NCBI RefSeq assembly: GCF_001612885.1 | Contig: NZ_BDBH01000015.1 | Coordinates: 1 to 64,000, forward strand | Reading direction: 5' to 3' | DNA from: Nocardia harenae NBRC 108248 | Lineage (GTDB): Bacteria > Actinomycetota > Actinomycetes > Mycobacteriales > Mycobacteriaceae | DNA length: 64,000 nucleotides | In this document: piece after piece, positions 1-9,182 of the stretch | Position numbering within the stretch: position 1 is the stretch's first letter | Layout: the number at the start of each line of letters is the position of its first letter | The notes under the pieces: generated by a model | Database searches by the model: none | The model's input: the letters and a program-made list of their open reading frames with translations, nothing else | What the model was told of the DNA's origin: nothing | Program-made: the position numbers and the translations under genes

Positions 1-111
1 CGCATCATGGACCACCGGGTGCTCGCCCACTACCGGGGCGATGTGACCAAGGCCAATCTGCAGCCGGGGAAGCGGGAGCGGCTGCTCGCGCGGTACGGCA
101 GCGCGGCCTAG
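1..111 (+). CDS. C-terminal fragment of an unidentified protein
   Basis: The window opens inside a gene. Thirty-six codons and a TAG stop remain, ending in a hydrophilic, Arg/Lys-rich tail (ends RLLARYGSAA). Codon use has the strong GC third-position bias of the neighbours, so it is real coding sequence. In M. tuberculosis an amino-acid permease lies a few genes upstream of sahH, and such a tail would fit a cytoplasmic C-terminus, but nothing here proves that family. The fragment is too short for a function call. Confidence 0.6.
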   Translation, partial: RIMDHRVLAHYRGDVTKANLQPGKRERLLARYGSAA

Positions 112-150
112 CACCCCATGGTGCGGACGGGTGAGGTTAGGCTGCGCTCC

Positions 151-888
151 ATGCTCATGCGGATGATGTTCGCCGGCCTCGCGGCGGCGCTCGCCATGCT
201 CGGCACCGCCGGGACGGGGCACGCCGAGCCCGCCCGTGCGGTCGTGGTGATCGTGCCGGGCCAGTACCTCGGGGCGCTGCCCTACCAGCCGCTGGCGGCC
301 GCGCTCCGGGCCGACGGGTACGAACCGGTGGTACTCGATCTGAAGGGCATCGACATCGCCGCCGATGCCGGAGCGATCAGCGGCTCCGTCGCGGCTGTGG
401 CAGCCGCGAACCCGGGGCGGGAGATCGCCCTGGTCGGGCACAGCATCGGCGCGCTCAGCACCCGCTACTACCTGCGTGAACTCGGCGGCACCGGCACCGT
501 GGCCAGGTACGTCGCGATCGGCGCACCGCAGTACGGCTCGCCGGGCGCCTGCGGGCAGCCGGGCGCACCGGAGGCGTGCCCTGGCACGCCCTTCATGGCA
601 AACCTCAATGCCGGGGACGACACCCCCGGCGCCACCGCCTACTACTCCATTCGCAGCGAGCGCGAGTGGAGCGACGGCAGGCTGGACGGCGGCCAGTGCC
701 GCCTCACCCCGTTCCCGACCCTCGGCAACGGCGGTATCGACCACTCGCTGGAACCGGTGCTCCCCGCGGTACTCGAGCAGCTGCGCTCCGCGCTCGCCGG
801 CGGCTGCGCGGGCGAGTACGCGGACGAACCGGACGGCGCCATCACGGCGGAGTCCACGCTCTTCCCGAGCGGGATTCCGTTCGGCTGA
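151..888 (+). CDS. Secreted alpha/beta-hydrolase (lipase-like)
   Basis: A protein of about 245 aa with an N-terminal signal peptide (hydrophobic core FAGLAAALAMLG, likely cleavage after GTGHA near residue 25). The nucleophile elbow G-H-S-I-G is visible with Ser near residue 98, and an IDH motif near the C-terminus could supply the catalytic His. The layout matches triacylglycerol lipase-like alpha/beta-hydrolases acting on esters outside the membrane. An in-frame ATG at 118 would add 11 charged residues in front of the signal peptide; ATG 151 is preferred because it gives a normal signal sequence, although neither start has a strong ribosome-binding site. Substrate is unknown. Confidence 0.75.
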   Translation: MLMRMMFAGLAAALAMLGTAGTGHAEPARAVVVIVPGQYLGALPYQPLAAALRADGYEPVVLDLKGIDIAADAGAISGSVAAVAAANPGREIALVGHSIGALSTRYYLRELGGTGTVARYVAIGAPQYGSPGACGQPGAPEACPGTPFMANLNAGDDTPGATAYYSIRSEREWSDGRLDGGQCRLTPFPTLGNGGIDHSLEPVLPAVLEQLRSALAGGCAGEYADEPDGAITAESTLFPSGIPFG

Positions 889-1003
889 GCCGCACCGAAT
901 TCGGCTCGGTGCGTTCGGCCGCCGCAGCCGGGGACACCTCGGCACGGCCACCGACCGAGCGGCTAGCCTTGCCGGGTACCGCCGCCCAACCCTGGAGAGG
1001 CAG

Positions 1004-2485
1004 ATGACGACTTCCGAACTTTCCGCTGAAACCGCTTTGACGGCCGATGTCCGCAACGGCATCGATTACAAGGTGGCGGATCTGTCGCTGGCCGAGTTCG
1101 GCCGCAAGGAGATCCGGTTGGCCGAGCACGAGATGCCCGGGTTGATGGCGTTGCGCCGTGAGTACGCGGAGGTGCAGCCGTTGCAGGGGGCGCGGATCTC
1201 CGGGTCGTTGCATATGACGGTGCAGACCGCGGTGTTGATCGAGACGTTGACTTCGCTGGGTGCGCAGGTGCGGTGGGCGTCGTGCAATATCTTCTCGACG
1301 CAGGACCACGCGGCCGCGGCTGTGGTGGTCGGCCCGCACGGGACGGTGGACGAGCCGAAGGGCACTCCGGTCTTCGCGTGGAAGGGCGAGAGCCTGGAGG
1401 AGTACTGGTGGGCCGCAGAGCAGATGCTGACGTGGCCGGGTGAGCCGGCGAACATGATCCTCGATGACGGCGGGGACGCGACCATGCTGGTGCTGCGGGG
1501 CGCGCAGTACGAGAAGGCCGGGGTCGTGCCCCCGGAGGACGAGGAGCACTCGGCGGAGTTCAAGGTCTTCCTGAAGCTGCTGCGGGAGCGGCTGGCGACC
1601 GAGAGCGGCAAGTGGTCGGCGATCGCGGAGTCGGTGCGGGGGGTGACCGAGGAGACCACGACCGGTGTGCTGCGGTTGTATCAGTTCGCGGCGGCGGGGG
1701 AGCTGGTGTTCCCGGCGATCAATGTCAACGATTCGGTGACCAAGTCGAAGTTCGACAACAAGTACGGCACCCGGCATTCGTTGATCGATGGCATCAACCG
1801 GGGCACGGATGTGCTGATCGGCGGGAAGAAGGTGCTGATCTGCGGGTACGGCGATGTCGGTAAGGGGTGTGCGGAATCGCTTGCCGGGCAGGGCGCGCGG
1901 GTGCAGGTGACCGAGATCGACCCGATCAACGCGTTGCAGGCGTTGATGGACGGCTATGACGTGGTGACCGTGGAGCAGGCGATCGGCCAGGCCGACATCG
2001 TGATCACCTCGACGGGGAACAAGGACATCATCACCCTCGAGCACATGAGGGCGATGAAGGATCAGGCGATCCTGGGCAATATCGGGCATTTCGACAACGA
2101 GATCGACATGGCCGCGCTGGAGCGGTCGGGTGCGGACCGGTTGAACATCAAGCCGCAGGTGGATCTGTGGACGTTCGAGTCGGGTAAGGCGATCATCGTG
2201 CTGTCGGAGGGGCGGCTGCTGAATCTGGGGAACGCGACCGGGCATCCGTCGTTCGTGATGTCGAACAGTTTCTCCAACCAGGTGATCGCGCAGATCGAGC
2301 TGTGGACCAAGCCGGACGAGTACGACAACGAGGTCTACCGGCTGCCCAAGCACCTGGACGAGAAGGTCGCCAAGATCCATGTCGAGGCGCTGGGTGGCAC
2401 GTTGACCAAGCTGACCAAGGACCAGGCCGAGTACATCGGGGTGGATGTCGAGGGGCCGTTCAAGCCGGACCACTACCGGTACTGA
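1004..2485 (+). CDS. ahcY: Adenosylhomocysteinase (S-adenosyl-L-homocysteine hydrolase)
   Basis: Cytosolic NAD-dependent enzyme that splits S-adenosylhomocysteine into adenosine and homocysteine, removing the product inhibitor of methyltransferases. The 493-aa length is typical for actinobacteria. The Rossmann motif GYGDVGKG lies near residue 280 and the family C-terminal signature KPDHYRY ends the protein. ATG 1004 follows GGAGAGG. It heads the conserved sahH-tmk-mtrAB-lpqB neighbourhood of mycolata. Odd point: it uses many TTG leucine codons and more GAT, GGT and AAT than the genes around it, giving a visibly different codon profile. An isolated hairpin terminator follows. Confidence 0.97.
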   Translation: MTTSELSAETALTADVRNGIDYKVADLSLAEFGRKEIRLAEHEMPGLMALRREYAEVQPLQGARISGSLHMTVQTAVLIETLTSLGAQVRWASCNIFSTQDHAAAAVVVGPHGTVDEPKGTPVFAWKGESLEEYWWAAEQMLTWPGEPANMILDDGGDATMLVLRGAQYEKAGVVPPEDEEHSAEFKVFLKLLRERLATESGKWSAIAESVRGVTEETTTGVLRLYQFAAAGELVFPAINVNDSVTKSKFDNKYGTRHSLIDGINRGTDVLIGGKKVLICGYGDVGKGCAESLAGQGARVQVTEIDPINALQALMDGYDVVTVEQAIGQADIVITSTGNKDIITLEHMRAMKDQAILGNIGHFDNEIDMAALERSGADRLNIKPQVDLWTFESGKAIIVLSEGRLLNLGNATGHPSFVMSNSFSNQVIAQIELWTKPDEYDNEVYRLPKHLDEKVAKIHVEALGGTLTKLTKDQAEYIGVDVEGPFKPDHYRY

Positions 2486-2491
2486 CGCACC

Positions 2492-2519
2492 GGGCCCCGC
2501 CGGGCACCCGGCGGGGCCC
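2492..2519 (+). terminator. Rho-independent-like hairpin after ahcY
   Basis: A perfect 13-bp inverted repeat (GGGCCCCGCCGGG and its complement) with a 2-nt centre starts seven bases after the ahcY stop. There is no T-run, as is common for actinobacterial terminators. It separates ahcY from tmk. Confidence 0.7.
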
Positions 2520-2537
2520 CGCGTAGTCTCCGTGCCC

Positions 2538-3185
2538 ATGGGCACCCTCATCGTGCTGGAAGGGCTGGACGGCTCCGGCAAGCGCACGCTCACCGACCGG
2601 ATCGTCGCCGATCTGGCCGCGCGCGGGGCGCGCACCGCCACGCTCGCCTTCCCGCGCTACGGGAGCTCGGTGCACGCCGACCTCGCGGCCGAGGCGCTGC
2701 GCGGCGCGCACGGCGATCTGGCCGCGTCGGTCTCCGGCATGGCGCTGCTCTTCGCGCTGGACCGGGCCGGCGCGCGGGACGACCTGGAACAGCTGCTCGC
2801 GGAGCACGATTACGTGGTGCTCGACCGCTACGTCGCCTCCAACGCGGCCTACAGCGCGGCCCGGCTCGGCCAGACCGCGGACGGCGACATCGTCTCCTGG
2901 ACAGCGGAACTGGAGTACGGCCGGTTCCGGCTGCCCCGCCCCGACCTGCAGATCCTGCTCGACGTGCCGACCGAACTGGCCGCGACGCGAGCGCGGCGCC
3001 GCGGCGAACTGGACCCCGGCCGCGCGCTCGACGCCTACGAGCGCGATGCCGAGCTGCAACTGCGCACCGGCGCGGTGTACCGTGAGCTGGCCGAACGCGA
3101 TTGGGCCGGACCCTGGTGGCGCTACCGCCCGGATGACGATCCGGCCACGGTCACCGACCGGCTGGCCGCGGTACTGCGCCGATAG
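2538..3185 (+). CDS. tmk: dTMP kinase
   Basis: Phosphorylates dTMP to dTDP for DNA synthesis. The 215-aa protein has the P-loop GLDGSGKRTL at residues about 8-17, the DRY-type thymidine-binding segment (LDRYVASNAAYSA, near residue 95) and a basic lid (RARRRGELD). ATG 2538 places the P-loop at the family-normal distance from the N-terminus; GTG 2532 is an alternative two codons upstream. It sits between ahcY and mtrA exactly as in mycobacteria. Confidence 0.95.
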   Translation: MGTLIVLEGLDGSGKRTLTDRIVADLAARGARTATLAFPRYGSSVHADLAAEALRGAHGDLAASVSGMALLFALDRAGARDDLEQLLAEHDYVVLDRYVASNAAYSAARLGQTADGDIVSWTAELEYGRFRLPRPDLQILLDVPTELAATRARRRGELDPGRALDAYERDAELQLRTGAVYRELAERDWAGPWWRYRPDDDPATVTDRLAAVLRR

Positions 3186-3263
3186 CGCGGCGGGTACGGT
3201 GCGAAATCGCCAGTGTTGGCGTGGCGGCCCGTCGCCCGCCACCGAGATGACAACATAGGAATC

Positions 3264-3941
3264 ATGAAGCCGAAGATTCTGGTCGTCGACGACGATATGG
3301 CTCTCGCCGAGATGCTGACCATCGTCCTGCGCGGGGAAGGGTTCGACCCGCACGTGGTCGGCGACGGTACCCAGGCGCTCTCCGCGGTGCGGGAGATCCG
3401 GCCGGACCTCGTGCTGCTCGACCTCATGCTGCCCGGCATGAACGGCATCGACGTGTGCCGGGTGCTGCGCGCCGACTCCGGCGTGCCGATCGTCATGCTC
3501 ACCGCCAAGACCGACACCGTCGACGTGGTGCTCGGCCTGGAATCCGGCGCCGACGACTACATCGTCAAGCCCTTCAAGCCCAAGGAACTCGTCGCCAGGG
3601 TGCGGGCGCGGCTGCGCCGCACCGAGGACGAGCCCTCCGAGCAGCTCTCCATCGCGGACATCGTGATCGACGTGCCCGCGCACAAGGTCACCAGGGAGGG
3701 CACGCAGATCTCGCTCACCCCGCTGGAGTTCGACCTGCTGGTCGCGCTGGCCCGCAAGCCGCGCCAGGTCTTCACCCGCGAGGTGCTGCTGGAACAGGTC
3801 TGGGGCTACCGGCACGCGGCCGACACCAGGCTGGTCAACGTGCACGTGCAGCGGCTGCGCGCCAAAGTCGAGAAGGACCCGGAGAATCCGGAGATCGTGC
3901 TGACCGTTCGCGGGGTCGGGTACAAGGCCGGACCACCGTGA
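3264..3941 (+). CDS. mtrA: Two-component response regulator MtrA
   Basis: OmpR/PhoB-family DNA-binding regulator of cell division, wall metabolism and osmotic response in mycolata. The 225-aa protein has a receiver domain with acidic pocket VVDDD, phospho-acceptor Asp near residue 53 (LLDLMLPG) and conserved Lys in MLTAK, followed by a winged-helix domain (TREVLLEQVWGYR, then VNVHVQRLRAKVE). ATG 3264 follows ATAGGA. Its stop overlaps the mtrB start by 4 nt (GTGA), so the pair is translationally coupled. Confidence 0.97.
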   Translation: MKPKILVVDDDMALAEMLTIVLRGEGFDPHVVGDGTQALSAVREIRPDLVLLDLMLPGMNGIDVCRVLRADSGVPIVMLTAKTDTVDVVLGLESGADDYIVKPFKPKELVARVRARLRRTEDEPSEQLSIADIVIDVPAHKVTREGTQISLTPLEFDLLVALARKPRQVFTREVLLEQVWGYRHAADTRLVNVHVQRLRAKVEKDPENPEIVLTVRGVGYKAGPP

Positions 3942-5689
3942 TCGACCGCCTGATCGCGCGCTTGCGCCCGGCGGTGCAGATCGCCGCGGCGTGGGCGCAG
4001 CGCCAGGGCGTCGCACTCGGCCACCTGTGGCGGCGATCGCTGCAGCTGCGCGTGATCGTCTCCACCCTCACCCTCTCGCTCATCGTCATCACGGTGCTCG
4101 GCGTGGTGCTCACCAGCCAGATCACCGACCGGCTGCTGGACGCCAAGCTGAACGCGGCCATCGAGGAGATGGAGCGCGCCAGGAACACGGTGGAGAGCCA
4201 GCTGGCAGGCGCGCACGGCAACGGCATCCAGCAGCAGCAGCTGGCCGAGGCGCGGGATTCGCTCTCCAACCGCGGCGACACCGCGGAGTCCGGTGGCGTC
4301 GCGGGCAGCTTCGACTCCGCGCTCACCGTCATCGGCGGCTCCCCGCCGCAGCAGATGACCTCGGGGCCGGTCCAGGAGGTGCCCGAGGAGCTGCGCCGCT
4401 TCGTGCAGCGCAGCCAGATCAGCTACCAGTTCGCCACCGTCGACGACCCGGACGGCTACCGCGGCCGCGCGCTGGTGATCGGCAGCCCGAGCGCCGAGAT
4501 CCCGACCCTGGAGATCTACCTGGTCTTCCCGCTGGTCAACGAGGAGCGCAGCCTCGCGCTCATGCGCGGCACCATGCTGGTCGGCGGCGCCGTGCTGCTG
4601 GTCCTGCTCGCCGCCATCTCCGCGCTGGTGACCAGGCAGGTGGTGCTGCCCATCCGGTCGGCCGCCCGGATCGCGGGGCGTTTCGCGGACGGCCGGCTCA
4701 AGGAGCGCATGCTGGTTCGGGGCGAGGACGACATGGCCAAACTCGCGCAGGCTTTCAACGAGATGGCCGAGAGCCTCTCCACCCAGATCAACCAGCTGGA
4801 GGAGTTCGGCAACCTGCAGAAGGGCTTCACCTCGGACGTCAGCCACGAGCTGCGCACCCCGCTCACCACCGTGCGGATGGCCGCCGACCTCATCCACAGC
4901 AGCAGCGACGAGCTCTCGCCCGCGCTGGCCCGCAGCGCCGAGCTGCTCGTCAACGAGCTGGACCGGTTCGAGGGGCTGCTCAACGACCTGCTGGAGATCA
5001 GCCGCCACGACGCGGGCGTCGCCGAGCTGCAGGTGGAATCGCTGGACGTGCGGATGTGCGCGAAGGCCGCCATCTCCACCGTGCGGCACCTGGCCAAGGA
5101 CGCGGGAGTCGAGGTCGTCGCCGACCTGCCGGAGGACCCGCTGGTCGCCGAGGTGGACCCGCGCCGCGTCGAGCGGGTGCTGCGCAACCTGCTCGCCAAT
5201 GCCATCGACCACGGCGACGGCAAGCCGGTGCTCATCCGGATGCGCGGCGACCAGGAGGCCAACGCGCTCGCCGTCGTCGTGCGGGACCAGGGCGTCGGGT
5301 TGCGGCCGGGCGAGGAGAAGCTGGTGTTCAACCGCTTCTGGCGCTCCGACCCCTCCCGCATGCGCCGCTCCGGCGGCACCGGGCTCGGGCTCTCGATCAG
5401 CCAGGAGGACGCGCACCTGCACGAGGGCAGGCTCGAGGCGTGGGGCGAGCTCGGCAGCGGCGCCAGCTTCCGGCTCACCCTCCCGATGGCCCGCGGCAGC
5501 AAGCTCGGCCCGAGCCCGCTGCCGCTGGACGCGCCGCGCAAGGTGCCGATCCGCACCGAGCCGGAACCGGACGAGTCGGACACCGTCCGGCTGCCGCGGG
5601 ACGAGATCGAGGAGTTCGTCGCGAGTCTGGAGCGGGGTGCGTTCCCCACCGCCCCGGCGCGCCCCGAGGACCGGGACGTACAGTCATGA
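3938..5689 (+). CDS. mtrB: Sensor histidine kinase MtrB
   Basis: Membrane sensor partner of MtrA, 583 aa. After a short cytoplasmic leader there is a membrane helix near residues 38-60, an extracellular sensor region, and a second membrane helix near 208-230 (MLVGGAVLLVLLAAISALV). Then come a HAMP linker, an H-box with the phosphorylated His in SHELRTPLTT, an N-box (LRNLLANAIDHG) and a G2 box (GGTGLGLSIS). The GTG start overlaps the mtrA stop and its own stop overlaps the lpqB start by 4 nt, showing a coupled operon. Length and order match the mycobacterial orthologue. Confidence 0.96.
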   Translation: MIDRLIARLRPAVQIAAAWAQRQGVALGHLWRRSLQLRVIVSTLTLSLIVITVLGVVLTSQITDRLLDAKLNAAIEEMERARNTVESQLAGAHGNGIQQQQLAEARDSLSNRGDTAESGGVAGSFDSALTVIGGSPPQQMTSGPVQEVPEELRRFVQRSQISYQFATVDDPDGYRGRALVIGSPSAEIPTLEIYLVFPLVNEERSLALMRGTMLVGGAVLLVLLAAISALVTRQVVLPIRSAARIAGRFADGRLKERMLVRGEDDMAKLAQAFNEMAESLSTQINQLEEFGNLQKGFTSDVSHELRTPLTTVRMAADLIHSSSDELSPALARSAELLVNELDRFEGLLNDLLEISRHDAGVAELQVESLDVRMCAKAAISTVRHLAKDAGVEVVADLPEDPLVAEVDPRRVERVLRNLLANAIDHGDGKPVLIRMRGDQEANALAVVVRDQGVGLRPGEEKLVFNRFWRSDPSRMRRSGGTGLGLSISQEDAHLHEGRLEAWGELGSGASFRLTLPMARGSKLGPSPLPLDAPRKVPIRTEPEPDESDTVRLPRDEIEEFVASLERGAFPTAPARPEDRDVQS

Positions 5690-7488
5690 CGATGCGTATC
5701 CGCCCCCCCGCCGCAGTACGCCGGGGCGTGATCGGTGTGCTGGTGGCCTTGCTGGTGCTGCTCACCGGCTGCGCCAGCCTGCCGGAGTCATCGGCCCCGC
5801 AGGCGCTCGGCACGCTCGACCGCGAACCGACCTCGGACGGCCCGCCGCCGCCCATCTCCGGCCGCGACCCCGACCTGCTGCTCCGCGACTTCCTGCAGGC
5901 CACCGCCACCCCGGCGAACCGGCACGAGGCGGCGCGGCAGTACCTGACCCCGTCCGCCTCCACCCGCTGGGACGACGCAGCGGGCACCGTGATCGTGGAG
6001 AAGCCGGACACGCTGCGCGAATCGCGCGGCGCCGACGCCGCGACCTACGTCATCCGGGCGCGCAAGGTCGGCGAGCTCGCCGCGGACGGCTCGTACCGGC
6101 CCGCGGACGGCTCGATGCTGGAGAACAAGATCGAGATGACCAGGGTCGGCGGCGAGTGGCGGATCGATGATCTGCAGGACGGCGTCGTCATGGACAATGC
6201 CGCCTTCGCCAAGGCCTACCAGCGGCACGCGCTCTACTTCCTCGACCCCAACGGCACCTCGCTGGTGCCGGACCTGCGCTGGATCTCGGTGCCGCCCGCG
6301 CAGCGCACCCAGCGCCTGCTCGACCTGCTGCTGGACGGTCCGCAGCCCGCGCTCACCGCGAATGTGCGCACCGTGGTCGCGCCGCCGGTGGCGCTGCGCG
6401 GTGTGGTGACCAAGGCCAATGGCGACCCGGAGGAGGTCGGGGTCGGGCTCGGCGGGGTCCGGATCGACCTGGCCGGGGCCGCCGCGCTGGCGCCGCGGGA
6501 CAAGGAGCTGCTCGCCGCGCAGGTGGTCGCGACGCTCTCGGGGGCCGAGGTGCTCGGCCCGTACGTGCTGCTCGCCGACGGCAAGGCGCTGGACGACCGG
6601 TTCGCCGCCAACGGCTGGTCGGTCGCGGATATCGAGCAGTACACCCCGGATGCGCACCTGCGCAACAAGATCGGGCTCTTCGCGCTGCGCAACGGCACGC
6701 TGGTGCAGGTCAGGGAGACCGGCATCACCCCGGTGCCCGGGTACTTCGGCGCGGTGAACAACCTGCAGTCGGCCGCGCTCTCGGAGGACGGCCAGCTGGT
6801 CGCCGCGGTGGCCGACGCGGGCCGGGCCACCCTGATGGTCGGCAGCTACGGCGGCGACGCCTTCCCGGTCGCCGAGGGCGCCACCATCAGCAGGCCCTCC
6901 TGGAACTCGGACGGCAGCGCCGCCTGGGCCGTCGTCGACGGCGAGCGGGTGGTCAGGGCCGCCACCGACCGGGCCACCGGCACCGTCTCCCAGCAGGACG
7001 TCGACATCTCCGCGCTGACCGCGGTCACCTCGGCGCTCTCGCCCCGGCTGCCCATCACCGAGCTGCGGATCTCCGGCAGCGGGGTGCGGGCCGCGCTGAT
7101 CGCGGACGGCAAGGTGTACGTCGCGGTGGTGGAGCGCCGCCCGGACGGCCGCTACGCCTTCACCGCGCCGCAGCCGCTCGCCGTCGGGCTCAGCACCAGG
7201 GCGGTCTCGGTGAGCTGGCTCAGCGGCGACACCATCATCATCGCCCGCGAGGGCAACGTCGACCCGGTCGTCACGGTCTCCATCGACGGCTCCGAGCAGG
7301 TCACCCAGACCTCGCAGAACCTGACCCCGCCCATGCGGGTGGTCAGTGCGGCGCTGGACACCTGGTACGTCGCCGACTCCCGCGCGGTGCTGCAGTTGCA
7401 GTACGGCCAGCCGGTGACCACCGAGGGGTTCTGGCGCGAGGTGCCGGGGTTGACCGGCGAGAACGTGGTCCCGGTGCTGCCCGGCTGA
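5686..7488 (+). CDS. lpqB: Lipoprotein LpqB, MtrAB accessory factor
   Basis: A 600-aa exported lipoprotein with a signal peptide ending in the lipobox LLTG-C, lipidated Cys at residue 29. The mature part has a GerMN-like domain in the first half and a beta-propeller-like C-terminal half, the layout of LpqB proteins. In mycobacteria LpqB binds the extracellular part of MtrB and modulates MtrA phosphorylation. The ATG overlaps the mtrB stop by 4 nt (ATGA), so the three genes form one translational unit. Confidence 0.95.
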   Translation: MTMRIRPPAAVRRGVIGVLVALLVLLTGCASLPESSAPQALGTLDREPTSDGPPPPISGRDPDLLLRDFLQATATPANRHEAARQYLTPSASTRWDDAAGTVIVEKPDTLRESRGADAATYVIRARKVGELAADGSYRPADGSMLENKIEMTRVGGEWRIDDLQDGVVMDNAAFAKAYQRHALYFLDPNGTSLVPDLRWISVPPAQRTQRLLDLLLDGPQPALTANVRTVVAPPVALRGVVTKANGDPEEVGVGLGGVRIDLAGAAALAPRDKELLAAQVVATLSGAEVLGPYVLLADGKALDDRFAANGWSVADIEQYTPDAHLRNKIGLFALRNGTLVQVRETGITPVPGYFGAVNNLQSAALSEDGQLVAAVADAGRATLMVGSYGGDAFPVAEGATISRPSWNSDGSAAWAVVDGERVVRAATDRATGTVSQQDVDISALTAVTSALSPRLPITELRISGSGVRAALIADGKVYVAVVERRPDGRYAFTAPQPLAVGLSTRAVSVSWLSGDTIIIAREGNVDPVVTVSIDGSEQVTQTSQNLTPPMRVVSAALDTWYVADSRAVLQLQYGQPVTTEGFWREVPGLTGENVVPVLPG

Positions 7489-7522
7489 TCGGTGTCGGTG
7501 GCCCCGGCCAGACTTACCGGCC

Positions 7523-8167
7523 ATGCGGACCCTGCTGGACCTCATCCTGCCCGTCGAGTGCGGCGGCTGCGGCCTGCCCGCGGTGCCGTGGTGCCCCGCC
7601 TGTGCGAGCGCGCTGGACGGCCCGCCGGTCCGGCTGCGCCCCCGCACCGATCCGGGGGTGCCGTGCTGGGCGCTCGGCCCCTACGCCGGACCGGGGCGGC
7701 GCGCGGTGCTCGCGCTCAAGGAGCGCGGCCGCCGCGACCTCGCCGGGCCGCTCGGCTACGCCCTCGCCCGCGGGCTGCACCGGCTGCGCACCCCCGGCCG
7801 CCCGCTGCTGTTGATCCCCGCGCCCGGCCGGGCCGCCGCCGCCCGGCGCCGCGGCGGCGATCCGGTGGCGCGGACGGCGGCGGTGGCGGCGAGTTGGCTG
7901 CCCGGTTGCCGGATGCTGCCACTCTTGCGATCGCGGCACGGTACGCGGGATTCGGTGGGGTTGACTCCGACGCAACGCAGGCGCAATCTGGCAGCACGGG
8001 TCGTGGTGCGTCCCGAGGTCCTCGCCGCGCTGTCCGGGACAGCGAATCCGCAGGTCGTCCTGGTGGACGATGTTCTCACCACCGGCGCGACGGCGGCCGA
8101 GTCGGTCCGGGTCGCGCGACGCTACCGGATACCCATTCATGACGTGCTGGTGACATGCGGAACGTGA
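7523..8167 (+). CDS. ComF-family phosphoribosyltransferase-like protein
   Basis: A 214-aa protein with an N-terminal Cys4 zinc-finger-like segment (CGGCGLP and CPAC within the first 35 residues) and a C-terminal type I phosphoribosyltransferase fold ending in the PRPP-binding signature VLVDDVLTTGAT. ComF proteins are linked to natural transformation in some bacteria; in mycolata this orthologue (Rv3242c position) is part of the mtrAB-lpqB-hpf neighbourhood and its biochemical role is not established. The ATG lies 35 bp after lpqB, so it is probably co-transcribed. Confidence 0.88.
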   Translation: MRTLLDLILPVECGGCGLPAVPWCPACASALDGPPVRLRPRTDPGVPCWALGPYAGPGRRAVLALKERGRRDLAGPLGYALARGLHRLRTPGRPLLLIPAPGRAAAARRRGGDPVARTAAVAASWLPGCRMLPLLRSRHGTRDSVGLTPTQRRRNLAARVVVRPEVLAALSGTANPQVVLVDDVLTTGATAAESVRVARRYRIPIHDVLVTCGT

Positions 8168-8350
8168 TCGTCGGAAAATTTGCGTGAACAGTGGCGGACC
8201 GGTCGCGGGCGGACTAGCGTCGCGAACACACACCCGACACGGGAGTTGGAGGTGGGGCCTCGGACATTCGGTGCCGAGCGGAGAGCCGATCGGCACGATC
8301 AATCCCGCCGCACGCCATTTCGACGGTGCGGCCCTATCCGGGAGGTACGC

Positions 8351-9079
8351 GTGACGTCTTCACGTCCTTCAGTCCAAGACGCAGATCCTTCGATGCCGCG
8401 CGGCGGCACGCTGGACGAACCGGAAACCACCGCCGAGGGAGGAGGTAGCCGGGCCGACATCGTGGTCAAGGGCCGCAATGTCGAAGTGCCGGACCACTTC
8501 CGAATCTACGTCGCCGACAAGCTTTCCCGGCTCGAACGGTTCGACCCGTCGATCTTCCTCTTCGACGTCGAGCTGTTCCACGAACGCAACCGCAGGCAGC
8601 GCAAGAGCTGCCAGCGCGTCGAGATCACCGCGCGCGGCAAGGGGCCGATCGTCCGGGCCGAGGCCTGCGCCGACAGCTTCTACGCCGCCTTCGAGGCGGT
8701 CACCGCCAAGCTGGAGAGCCGCCTGCGCCGCACCAAGGACCGGCGCAAGGTGCACTACGGCGAGAAGACGCCGCTCTCGGTCGCCGAGGCCACCGCCGAG
8801 CTGGTCGACGAGACGCTCTTCGGCCGCAACGGCGCCACGCACGCGCACCCCGAGGCCGAGGCCGAGCCCGATCCGTGGGCGCCGCCCGAGAGCGAGGGCC
8901 CCGGCCACATCGTCCGCACCAAGGTGCACTCCGCGGCGCCCATGACGGTCGACGACGCGCTGTACCAGATGGAGCTGGTCGGCCACGATTTCTTCCTGTT
9001 CCACGACAAGGAGACCGACCGGCCGTCGGTGGTCTACCGCAGGCATGCCTTCGATTACGGCCTGATCCGCCTGGCCTGA
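8351..9079 (+). CDS. hpf: Long-form ribosome hibernation promoting factor
   Basis: A ribosome-associated protein of about 242 aa that inactivates and dimerises 70S ribosomes under stress. The N-terminal S30AE/RaiA domain (about residues 38-135, with a basic patch RRTKDRRKVHYGEK) is followed by an acidic linker and the C-terminal dimerisation domain (DDALYQMELVGHDFFLFHDKE). GTG 8351 is chosen because GGAGG lies at 8341-8345; an upstream in-frame start at 8180 has no support. A 180-nt gap after comF gives room for its own promoter. It matches the Rv3241c position. Confidence 0.94.
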   Translation: MTSSRPSVQDADPSMPRGGTLDEPETTAEGGGSRADIVVKGRNVEVPDHFRIYVADKLSRLERFDPSIFLFDVELFHERNRRQRKSCQRVEITARGKGPIVRAEACADSFYAAFEAVTAKLESRLRRTKDRRKVHYGEKTPLSVAEATAELVDETLFGRNGATHAHPEAEAEPDPWAPPESEGPGHIVRTKVHSAAPMTVDDALYQMELVGHDFFLFHDKETDRPSVVYRRHAFDYGLIRLA

Positions 9080-9098
9080 TCGAGCCCCCCGCCTCCAG

Positions 9099-9125
9099 CC
9101 GGCCGGTGCGCTCCGCACCGGCCGG
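9099..9125 (+). terminator. Hairpin terminator after hpf
   Basis: A perfect 12-bp stem (CCGGCCGGTGCG and complement) with a CTC loop lies 20 nt after the hpf stop. No T-run is present. Confidence 0.65.
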
Positions 9126-9158
9126 TGGTGTGTCCGGGACAATCCGGCCCGCCCGACC

Positions 9159-9178
9159 TTACCCTCGGGTAAGTTACG
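9159..9178. promoter_or_regulatory. TTAC-type palindromic operator upstream of the thiolase
   Basis: TTACCCTCGGGTAAGTTACG: a TTACC-n4-GGTAA palindrome followed by a third half-site GTTACG. It ends 4 nt before the thiolase ATG, where a ribosome-binding site would be expected, suggesting a leaderless or very short-leader transcript controlled by a repressor. The same arrangement occurs at 12589-12623 and 15261-15280. The binding protein is unknown; TetR-type repressors often use such sites (inference). Confidence 0.55.
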
Positions 9179-9182
9179 GTCC

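Noticed and set aside
2445..2537. Upstream in-frame extension of tmk starting at 2445
   Set aside because: It overlaps the ahcY end and the terminator hairpin, and would put 31 unrelated residues before the P-loop.
842..2641. Long minus-strand open frame of 599 codons opposite ahcY
   Set aside because: It is a shadow of ahcY: no ribosome-binding site, Arg/Pro/His-rich nonsense composition, and the plus strand carries a certain enzyme gene.
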